Shown here: positions 1 to 5,111 of the stretch, one piece after another
Layout of the letters: every line of letters starts with the position of its first letter
How positions within the stretch are numbered: position 1 is the stretch's first letter
DNA from: Gammaproteobacteria bacterium
Lineage (GTDB): Bacteria; Pseudomonadota; Gammaproteobacteria; UBA6429
Direction: 5' to 3'
Length of the DNA: 10,451 nt
NCBI GenBank assembly: GCA_003232015.1
Contig: QIKU01000097.1
Coordinates: forward strand, 1 to 10,451
Notes under the pieces: model-generated
Seen by the model: only the letters and a program-made list of their open reading frames with translations
Database searches by the model: none
Told to the model about the DNA's origin: nothing
Position numbers and translations under genes: made by a program

Positions 1-710
1 CGATCCTGGCCCAGGCCTTTGGCCAGCCCCACGCCATCCTTGACGGTAACGTGAAGCGAGTACTCACCCGTTATTATGCGATTGAAGGCTGGCCGGGGCA
101 AAAAAGCGTTGAGCAAAACCTCTGGGAAAAATCGGAGCAAAATACACCGACTGAAAATCTGGTCGACTACACTCAGGCGATCATGGATCTGGGCGCGACC
201 GTGTGTCGACGCACCCAACCGGACTGCCCGGACTGCCCATTGAATAAGCAGTGCCAGGCGCATGCGTTGGGGCAGGAAACCGACTTCCCAACGCCTAAAC
301 CGAAGAAAACCAAACCCACCAAACAGACCTGCATGTTGATGATTCACGACGAAGCCAGCGAGCGTATTCTGCTGAAAAGACGACCACCGAGCGGCATCTG
401 GGGGGGCTTATGGAGCTTCCCGGAATGCCAGGCCGATGACGATATCGGTGACTGGTGTTTACAACATTTACAGCTGTCGGTCTCGGCGACAGAGCCTTTA
501 ACGGCGCTACGCCACACGTTCAGTCATTACCATCTGGACATACAGCCGGTTAAAGTCCACGCCTCTCCAATTGGGGTCATGGATTCTGAGCAGCTGTTTT
601 GGTATAACACGCGCCAGCCTGACGAACGCGGCCTGCCCGCGCCCGTTAAAACACTACTGGATCAACTTGCGATGGAACCGATGGGACCAAACGCGGCGAA
701 TGAGGAATAA
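1..710 (+). CDS. mutY: Adenine DNA glycosylase MutY, 3' part (N-terminus outside window)
   Basis: MutY removes adenine mispaired with 8-oxoguanine, preventing G:C to T:A transversions. The reading frame is open from base 3, so the gene starts upstream; 235 residues are visible. The motif ILDGNVKR holds the catalytic Asp (codon 42-44), equivalent to E. coli Asp138. Four Cys with spacing C-X6-C-X2-C-X5-C (visible residues 68, 75, 78, 84) ligate the 4Fe-4S cluster and align without gaps to E. coli Cys192/199/202/208, so about 124 residues are missing. The catalytic Glu of the N-terminal part is not visible. The C-terminal NUDIX-like 8-oxoG recognition domain is present (RRPPSGIWGGLWSFPE, then the FSHYHL motif). 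A GTG at 51 is an internal Val codon, not a start. yggX follows after 3 bases, so the two are probably cotranscribed. Confidence 0.97.
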   Translation, partial: ILAQAFGQPHAILDGNVKRVLTRYYAIEGWPGQKSVEQNLWEKSEQNTPTENLVDYTQAIMDLGATVCRRTQPDCPDCPLNKQCQAHALGQETDFPTPKPKKTKPTKQTCMLMIHDEASERILLKRRPPSGIWGGLWSFPECQADDDIGDWCLQHLQLSVSATEPLTALRHTFSHYHLDIQPVKVHASPIGVMDSEQLFWYNTRQPDERGLPAPVKTLLDQLAMEPMGPNAANEE

Positions 711-713
711 CTG

Positions 714-983
714 ATGAGTAAAATGGTGAACTGCGCCTACCTGAACAAAGAAGCCGAAGGCCTCGACCGCGCACCCTACCCGGGCGAGCTGGGACAACGC
801 ATACTGGATAGCATTTCCAAAGAAGCCTGGCAGCTATGGATGAAACACCAGACAATTCTAATCAATGAGAATCGCTTAAGCCCGATTGACCCGAAACATC
901 GGGCTTTTCTTGAAGAACAAATGCAGAAATTCCTGTTTGAAGGCGGTGGCGAGATGCCCGAATCCTTCGTTCCCACCCCCTAA
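714..983 (+). CDS. yggX: Probable Fe(2+)-trafficking protein YggX
   Basis: This is an 89-residue cytosolic protein of the YggX family, linked in enterobacteria to protection of Fe-S clusters from oxidative damage and to iron handling. The family hallmarks are visible: the N-terminal Cys7 in VNCAYL, then [36 protein letters not shown] and the C-terminal [12 protein letters not shown]. Its length is typical (about 90 residues). A Shine-Dalgarno sequence (GAGGA, 702-706) lies inside the last codons of mutY, 7 bases before the ATG, supporting translation from a shared mRNA. Coupling of mutY with yggX is common in Gammaproteobacteria and makes sense as an Fe-S enzyme next to an Fe-S protection factor. 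Confidence 0.96.
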   Translation: MSKMVNCAYLNKEAEGLDRAPYPGELGQRILDSISKEAWQLWMKHQTILINENRLSPIDPKHRAFLEEQMQKFLFEGGGEMPESFVPTP

Positions 984-1037
984 TGAGATGTAAGTGGGGC
1001 ACGATGACCGGCTAACTAGTTGTTTTTGCTAAAAATT

Positions 1038-1073
1038 GCCCAGGATCAGGCGAATCGACCTTGACTCCTGGGC
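1038..1073. repeat. Inverted repeat (8-bp arms) overlapping the tRNA-Phe promoter
   Basis: GCCCAGGA (1038-1045) and TCCTGGGC (1066-1073) are perfect inverted repeats around a 20-base loop. On the plus strand no T-run follows, so it is a poor terminator for mutY-yggX. On the minus strand the stem is followed by a run of five T (complement of 1032-1036), which would suit a terminator for transcription coming from the right, but no minus-strand gene is seen there. The right arm starts on the last base of the tRNA-Phe -35 box, so an operator role is also possible. Confidence 0.5.
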
Positions 1074-1089
1074 GAACAGCCTGTTTAAT
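1061..1089 (+). promoter_or_regulatory. Sigma-70 promoter of tRNA-Phe
   Basis: TTGACT (1061-1066, 5 of 6 to consensus) and TTTAAT (1084-1089, 5 of 6) are separated by exactly 17 bases. Transcription would start near 1096, a few bases before the mature tRNA at 1102. The bases between the -10 box and the expected start (ACGCCG) are GC-rich, as in stable-RNA promoters under stringent control. The regulation is inferred. Confidence 0.75.
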
Positions 1090-1101
1090 ACGCCGCTGTT
1101 T

Positions 1102-1177
1102 GGCCGGATAGCTCAGTTGGTAGAGCAGAGGATTGAAAATCCTCGTGTCGGTGGTTCAATTCCACCTCCGGCCACCA
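1102..1177 (+). tRNA. tRNA-Phe (anticodon GAA)
   Basis: A 76-base tRNA with encoded CCA. The acceptor stem GGCCGGA (1102-1108) pairs with TCCGGCC (1167-1173), followed by discriminator A and CCA (1175-1177). The anticodon stem GAGGA/TCCTC (1128-1132 / 1140-1144) frames the loop TTGAAAA, with anticodon GAA at 1135-1137. The D-loop (AGCTCAGTTGGTAGAGC) and T-arm (GGTTCAATTCC) are canonical, and the whole closely resembles E. coli tRNA-Phe. Its 3' end is repeated downstream, the usual sign of use as an integration site. Confidence 0.98.
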
Positions 1178-1179
1178 TT
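1162..1179 (+). repeat. Direct repeat copy 1: tRNA-Phe 3' end (att-like)
   Basis: The 18 bases CCACCTCCGGCCACCATT cover the 3' half of the T-arm, the acceptor stem and CCA of tRNA-Phe plus two bases beyond. An identical copy lies at 1363-1380. Tyrosine-recombinase elements that integrate into tRNA genes leave exactly this kind of duplication, with the proximal copy restoring the tRNA. Confidence 0.7.
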
Positions 1180-1225
1180 TAATTCTTTTTGTTCCACGTG
1201 CTCTTGTCTCTCTGGTGCTTTTTGT

Positions 1226-1334
1226 TGCACTGGAATTGAACCACATATATTCAAGCTCAATTCCATTGCACATGGGCAGAAATTGTTCCCGACAATTCTT
1301 CTGCATTCCCTCCATCCATGGAGGTCATGTGCAA
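1226..1334. repeat. Cluster of nested stem-loops between the att-like repeats
   Basis: Several inverted repeats are packed into about 110 bases: 1226-1239 with 1257-1270 (14 bp, one mismatch); 1266-1274 with 1326-1334 (TTGCACATG / CATGTGCAA, perfect); inside that, 1276-1286 with 1292-1304 (GCAGAA-ATTGT arms with a 2-base bulge); and CCTCCA (1309-1314) with TGGAGG (1319-1324). No protein-like reading frame explains them. The segment could fold as a structured RNA downstream of the tRNA or as DNA hairpins at a recombination site. Confidence 0.5.
1231..1244 (-). repeat. Inverted 14-bp copy of the tRNA-Phe T-arm
   Basis: TGGAATTGAACCAC is the exact reverse complement of tRNA-Phe bases 1151-1164. 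Part of it (TCAATTCCA) appears again in direct orientation at 1257-1265. A chance 14-base match so close by is unlikely. It could be an inverted recombinase arm site or a fragment of a decayed tRNA copy on the minus strand. Confidence 0.55.
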
Positions 1335-1362
1335 GTGTCGCAAAGGCCAGAGCCGAGAGCGA

Positions 1363-1380
1363 CCACCTCCGGCCACCATT
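1363..1380 (+). repeat. Direct repeat copy 2: displaced tRNA-Phe 3' end (att-like)
   Basis: Identical over 18 bases (CCACCTCCGGCCACCATT) to the tRNA 3' end at 1162-1179, 201 bases away. The sequence before it does not resemble the rest of a tRNA, so it is not a second complete tRNA-Phe gene. Just before it GTCGC (1337-1341) and GCGAC (1359-1363) form a short inverted repeat. The likely reading is the distal attachment half-site of a former or neighbouring integrated element. Confidence 0.65.
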
Positions 1381-1541
1381 CTATCTCTTCACAAATCTTT
1401 CTCGATTTTTTAGTGTTGATCTATTAGAAACTCGAGATTGAACATTCTTTGATTTTGTCGGTGGCTGATGCACGACTTCCCCGTCGTACACCCGTCTTGC
1501 AGAAGCACATAGCCGTACTCAGCTATATTGAATGCAACAGC
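1381..1541. other. Gene-free AT-rich spacer
   Basis: Nothing here reads as a protein. The only structure I see is a short hairpin, ACGAC (1472-1476) with GTCGT (1483-1487) around a 6-base loop, without a T-run. The segment leads into the promoter of the ATPase gene. Confidence 0.4.
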
Positions 1542-1570
1542 TTGACTAATCTAATCTATTACTTTAGATT
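1542..1570 (+). promoter_or_regulatory. Promoter of the ATPase gene, with inverted repeat at the -10
   Basis: TTGACT (1542-1547) and TAGATT (1565-1570) are spaced by 17 bases. The expected start point, around 1576-1578, is only 1-3 bases before the ATG at 1579, and no Shine-Dalgarno sequence precedes that ATG, so the mRNA would be essentially leaderless. AATCTA (1553-1558) and TAGATT (1565-1570) form an inverted repeat covering the -10 box, a possible operator. Confidence 0.55.
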
Positions 1571-1578
1571 GGCTAACC

Positions 1579-2745
1579 ATGTGGATTAAAAGAGATATTT
1601 CTCCAAAAATCATAGCATTGGTGAGCCAGCGGCCGGCCATTCTGCTTACCGGTGCTCGACAGACAGGAAAAACCAGCTTGCTGCGGCATTTATTTCCCAA
1701 AGCGGAATACGTGAGTTTTGACTGGCCTGCGAATGCAGATGAAGCAGAAAATAACCCGCAGGAATTCCTGTCTCGTTTTGAGGGGCCCGTTATTCTGGAT
1801 GAGATTCAATATGTCCCTTCGCTTTTCAGGCACCTGAAAATCTGGATTGACGAAAATCGCAATGAAAAAGGTAAATGGATATTAACGGGCAGCCCAAAAT
1901 TTCACTTAATGAAAGAAGTCTCCGAAAGCCTGGCGGGTCGAATCGGCATTCTTGAACTTGATACCCTGTCAGGCAATGAAATTCGGATAAATGAATTAGG
2001 AGTCGAGCCATATTTGCTGAAAGGTGGATTCCCAGAATTATGGGCTTCCCCAGACATTGAGACCGAGCAATTTTTTCAGGACTATATACTAACTTACCTT
2101 GAGCGGGATCTTAGAAAAATTCTTGAGGTAAGTGATCTTCGAGCATTTGATCGATTTATTCGCTCGATGGCATTGCGTATCGGTCAGTTATGCAATTTTA
2201 GCCAAACATCAAAAGACGCCGGCGTCACTTCAGTGACGGGGAAAAAGTGGTTTGATGTTTTACAGGCAAGCAATATATTTTCAATCCTGGAGCCTTATTT
2301 TAACAACCAGTTAAAGCGCCTGATAAAATCGCCAAAGGTTTACCTTAAAGATCAGGGTTTACTCAATTTCCTGCTGGGAATTCACAGTAAAGATGAAATG
2401 CGAAATTCACACTATTACGGTGCTTTATATGAGAATTTTGTATTCAATGAAATATCTCGCCAGGCGGAATTGAATAATTTTAAGAAATCTTTATTTTTTC
2501 TGCGCGATAAAAACAACCTGGAAGTTGATTTTGTTATTGAAAAAGGCGATACCATAAAATTGATCGAAGTTAAAACGTCTGAATACCCAAAAGAGGCGTT
2601 GATTAATTTAAATAAAATAAAATCATTACTGGACAATAAATATAATGTGGAGCTATTTGTTGCTTGCCAAACCACATCTGATGCACCACAAAACGTTCAG
2701 AATTGTATTTTTTACAATCCATTAAAACACCAGATGCTTTGGTGA
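1579..2745 (+). CDS. AAA_14 / DUF4143 family ATPase
   Basis: A 388-residue cytosolic ATPase of a widespread family whose biological role is unsettled. The N-terminal AAA part has Walker A GARQTGKT (25-32), Walker B VILDEIQ (71-77) and a sensor-like GSPKF (104-108). DUF4143 follows, with GGFPELW (149-155), TYLERDLRK (172-180), KDQGLLNF (257-264) and GALYENFVFNEI (281-292). Its C-terminal part has a restriction-endonuclease-like signature: E285, D317 and E330-V-K332 (IEVK), matching the PD-(D/E)XK pattern; activity is not implied. Length is usual for the family, so the gene looks intact. The ATG fits the family's N-terminus (MxIKRDIS...). It is AT-richer than mutY and sits alone behind the tRNA-Phe repeats, suggesting horizontally acquired cargo. 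Defence or toxin-like roles are possible but unproven. Confidence 0.9.
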   Translation: MWIKRDISPKIIALVSQRPAILLTGARQTGKTSLLRHLFPKAEYVSFDWPANADEAENNPQEFLSRFEGPVILDEIQYVPSLFRHLKIWIDENRNEKGKWILTGSPKFHLMKEVSESLAGRIGILELDTLSGNEIRINELGVEPYLLKGGFPELWASPDIETEQFFQDYILTYLERDLRKILEVSDLRAFDRFIRSMALRIGQLCNFSQTSKDAGVTSVTGKKWFDVLQASNIFSILEPYFNNQLKRLIKSPKVYLKDQGLLNFLLGIHSKDEMRNSHYYGALYENFVFNEISRQAELNNFKKSLFFLRDKNNLEVDFVIEKGDTIKLIEVKTSEYPKEALINLNKIKSLLDNKYNVELFVACQTTSDAPQNVQNCIFYNPLKHQMLW

Positions 2746-2914
2746 AATTCCAGAATCTTTATCTTTAAAAGCCACCGATACGCAGACCTTTCTACAAAAT
2801 CAATGGTTAACTCTTTGCAGCCAGTGCGCCCGTAGCCAAACGAATAAACTAATCCCTGATGCTAATATTATTTTTGACTCCACAGTGCCGTTATATAAAG
2901 CGCTTTCATCATAA
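2744..2914 (+). pseudogene. Possible startless C-terminal coding remnant
   Basis: From 2744 a frame (+2) stays open for 56 codons to TAA at 2912-2914; it is open from a stop at 2723 and has no ATG, GTG or TTG to begin it. The translation looks protein-like (for example TFLQNQWLTLCSQCARSQ, then IFDSTVPLYKALSS). I do not recognise the family. It could be the 3' end of a gene cut off when the ATPase gene arrived, or simply a chance open frame; an open run of this length is not rare enough to decide. Confidence 0.25.
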
Positions 2915-3095
2915 ACGGGTGCATCGTAGATTCTATATCAACCATTATAAATATGGTAATTAACCGTCGTTTAAAAACAATATACCTGTGTGGCTGTATC
3001 TAAATAAACAGCAGTATCTTGTAACGCTGACTTTTTTTAAAAACCAGCACTTATTCATAGTCATTTCATAAAATAATCGATAAAATACCGAAAAC
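2915..3095. other. AT-rich intergenic segment
   Basis: No gene is visible. A small inverted repeat, ACCAT (2941-2945) and ATGGT (2953-2957), and an A/T-run palindrome near 3031-3044 are the only structures. I cannot assign a convincing promoter for the gene at 3107, though one must lie here. Confidence 0.3.
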
Positions 3096-3106
3096 AAGGA
3101 GCGATT

Positions 3107-3634
3107 ATGAACAAGATAATACTAGCCTTCATCGGTGGAGCAGGAATTGCCACCGGCATTATGTTTTTCTTAAACCCGCCTGTACCAGCTAACGTTGCCA
3201 GCTCTGCTCCGTATGCTACCAAGCCACAAACAACGACCTCTGAACCAGACACGGGATCGGAAAATAGCATGACCTTATCAATGGATGGTATGCAAGGCAC
3301 TATGGGCGTCTCGGCAACGGAACCGATGCATAGGCCTCCACAAACGTCAACGCTTACTGACACAGGCTTAAATTCTCAAACCAGATCTGATTCGACACAA
3401 GCATCACAACAAGGTGGTGTGATGCCATCAGCAACTCAAGTTGAAAAATATAACTCTATTCAGAATACCTTGAACGATGCTAAAAGCGATTCTTCAACCT
3501 CATTAACCGCCTTGATACAGCAGGCACATGAGTTAACACCGACTCAGCGCGAAGAGCTTACCCAGCAAGCGGTAGAAATGATAAAACGCGGCGAACTTCA
3601 ACCAGAGCAATTTACCATGCCGCCTGAATCTTAA
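3107..3634 (+). CDS. Small N-terminally anchored, Met-rich protein of unknown function
   Basis: A 175-residue protein I do not recognise. Residues 3-22 form one hydrophobic segment with small-residue GxxxG-like spacing (IGGAGIATGIMFF), acting as a signal anchor or uncleaved signal, so the rest should lie in the periplasm. Residues 25-110 are low-complexity, rich in Ser, Thr, Pro and Gln, and include a Met cluster at 55, 59, 62, 66 and 74, with His75 next to it. Residues about 110-168 look helical and polar (VEKYNSIQNTLNDA..., LTPTQREELTQQAVEMIKRGEL) and could be a protein-binding domain. The start is firm: AAGGAG (3096-3101) lies 5 bases before the ATG. Met/His clusters occur in periplasmic copper-binding proteins, but no such role can be claimed here. 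There is no clear operon partner; the desaturase begins 142 bases downstream. Confidence 0.75.
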   Translation: MNKIILAFIGGAGIATGIMFFLNPPVPANVASSAPYATKPQTTTSEPDTGSENSMTLSMDGMQGTMGVSATEPMHRPPQTSTLTDTGLNSQTRSDSTQASQQGGVMPSATQVEKYNSIQNTLNDAKSDSSTSLTALIQQAHELTPTQREELTQQAVEMIKRGELQPEQFTMPPES

Positions 3635-3726
3635 GAAAATATAAATATGTAATCAAGGTCTGAACTACAGCATTAAAATACCACATTAACTCTGACATAC
3701 GATTAGACATATGCAAATGATGTAAT

Positions 3727-3736
3727 GGGTATACCC
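3727..3736. promoter_or_regulatory. Perfect 10-bp palindrome, possible operator
   Basis: GGGTATACCC is a perfect palindrome 40 bases before the desaturase ATG. Upstream, the hexamer GACATA occurs twice at a 12-base period (3694-3699 and 3706-3711). Position and symmetry suit a regulator site; nothing identifies the regulator. Confidence 0.3.
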
Positions 3737-3770
3737 CGCATCCCAGCGGTCACATATTAAATCTGGGAAA
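3736..3770 (+). promoter_or_regulatory. Leader hairpin covering the desaturase ribosome binding site
   Basis: TCCCAG (3741-3746) pairs perfectly with CTGGGA (3763-3768), and the right arm contains the likely Shine-Dalgarno sequence GGGA of the desaturase ATG at 3777. A competing small hairpin, CCGC (3736-3739) with GCGG (3746-3749), would put the anti-Shine-Dalgarno arm in its loop and free the site. The pairings are seen; use as a thermosensor or switch is inference. Confidence 0.35.
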
Positions 3771-3776
3771 TTGTGC

Positions 3777-5042
3777 ATGAAAACCCTGAGCTGGCATGAA
3801 ATCTCGAAACACAATACCCGCACTGATTGCTGGATCGTTATCGATGGTTATGTTTATGACGTAACCCTTTGGATACAGTCACACCCTGGTGGCGACGTTA
3901 TTGCAATATTAGCCGGTGAGGATGCTTCTGCCCTGTTTCACAGCTGCCACCTGCACGATCTACACAAACCGTTTAAAGAACTCATTATCGCCAAAGTTGA
4001 CCATTATCAGCCACAGTTCAAAACCTATCAGGACGAATTTTTCGTTGACTTAAAACAACGAGTCAACCGCTATTTTCAGAATAATAATATCAATTATCGC
4101 CAAACATATAAAAATTACCTCACTGTTTTTTTAACCGCCCTGTTCTTATTTTTTTGCTGGTTCGTACTCTATTTCTTTCCCCCCTGGGGCATCGTCGCAG
4201 CCGTTCCCATGGGGCTGGCCACCTGTTCCTTATTAGGGGCTTTCGGCCACGAAAAGATACATGGTAATTTTTTCCCGCTGGCATCACGCAAACCCGGTTT
4301 CTGGGTACTTAATAATATTCTTTGGGGCCTGTTTATTCCGCTAATGCCAGAACGATACTTTCAGTATGAACACATAAAACACCATAATTACCCTATGAAT
4401 CCCACGCATGATTATGACGTTTACGCACTTAAGGATTTTATACGTCTGTCACCTGATATTAAAAGAAAACCATATAATGCTTATCAACATATTTATGCTC
4501 CCTTTATTTATTGCATCTATTTATTTCTACAGCTACTGGGTGGCTACACAACAAGTTTTTTAGATGCACGAGAGATTTTAAAAGATAAAGGCGCATTGCG
4601 TGACATTATATTTTCCTCATTGGTTGCAATTACGTTTCATATTGCCATCCCTATATATTTAACCAGTTTCTGGTGGGTCGTTTTGGCCGCAGGGATTTAC
4701 TTTTGCACCTGGCAGGCAGCTATCTATATAAGTGCAGGCCTGCCCCATATGACCGACGCAATGGCAGCGAAAGAAACATCCCAGGCGTGGGCACATTATG
4801 TTTGTAAACATACAAAAAACTTAAAGTGCGGTAACCGCTTTTTCGATTGGGTAACGGGCGGCCTTAACTATCACCTGGAACACCATCTGCTATCTGGTAT
4901 CCCGCGTGAGCATTTGTACGCCATTTCACCTATTGTGCAAAAAACCTGTAAAGAATATGGCTATCCATATCATACTTATTCGAAATTTCTAAACTACTAC
5001 CGTGACCATTATCAATTTTTGCAAACTTTAGGAAAAGCATAA
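3777..5042 (+). CDS. Cytochrome b5-fused membrane fatty acid desaturase (front-end type)
   Basis: A 421-residue di-iron acyl desaturase that would insert a cis double bond into a lipid acyl chain in the inner membrane, using its own cytochrome b5 domain as electron donor. Residues 1-80 are the b5 domain, with heme ligands His36 in HPGG and His58 in FHSCH, at the 22-residue spacing typical of b5-fused desaturases. The desaturase domain follows, with its three histidine boxes: HEKIH (158-162), HIKHH (199-203) and HLEHH (366-370), and hydrophobic segments around 115-135, 138-158, 240-258 and 278-320. The layout matches front-end (delta-5/6) and sphingolipid delta-8 desaturases, whose third box often starts with Gln; here it starts with His. 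Regioselectivity cannot be read from sequence. I chose ATG 3777 over an in-frame TTG at 3771 because GGGA (3765-3768) lies 8 bases before the ATG. It ends facing the Lnt-C39 gene, 69 bases apart. Confidence 0.9.
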   Translation: MKTLSWHEISKHNTRTDCWIVIDGYVYDVTLWIQSHPGGDVIAILAGEDASALFHSCHLHDLHKPFKELIIAKVDHYQPQFKTYQDEFFVDLKQRVNRYFQNNNINYRQTYKNYLTVFLTALFLFFCWFVLYFFPPWGIVAAVPMGLATCSLLGAFGHEKIHGNFFPLASRKPGFWVLNNILWGLFIPLMPERYFQYEHIKHHNYPMNPTHDYDVYALKDFIRLSPDIKRKPYNAYQHIYAPFIYCIYLFLQLLGGYTTSFLDAREILKDKGALRDIIFSSLVAITFHIAIPIYLTSFWWVVLAAGIYFCTWQAAIYISAGLPHMTDAMAAKETSQAWAHYVCKHTKNLKCGNRFFDWVTGGLNYHLEHHLLSGIPREHLYAISPIVQKTCKEYGYPYHTYSKFLNYYRDHYQFLQTLGKA

Positions 5043-5111
5043 ACGATTTAAGGAAGGAATATACGGTTAGTATTGATATTTGACTTCGGTGATTTGATTT
5101 TATCTATAAAC

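Noticed and set aside
646..976. Minus-strand open frames over mutY/yggX
   Set aside because: Antisense shadows of two clearly recognisable genes.
1341..1380. Second, complete tRNA-Phe gene
   Set aside because: Only the last 16 tRNA bases plus TT are present; upstream bases do not form anticodon or D arms.
1133..1441. Open frames on both strands across the tRNA-Phe gene and repeats (102, 70 and 76 codons)
   Set aside because: They translate the tRNA and its hairpin-rich flank, have no ribosome binding site and no protein-like pattern.
3061..3363. Minus-strand 100-codon frame opposite the Met-rich protein
   Set aside because: The plus-strand gene has a strong ribosome binding site and a sensible anchor; the antisense frame has neither.
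3771..3776. TTG at 3771 as desaturase start
   Set aside because: The ATG at 3777 is better spaced (8 bases) from GGGA and gives a normal b5-domain N-terminus.
5043..5111. Shared bidirectional terminator between the convergent desaturase and Lnt-C39 genes
   Set aside because: No GC-rich stem with a T-run is visible in the 69 bases.
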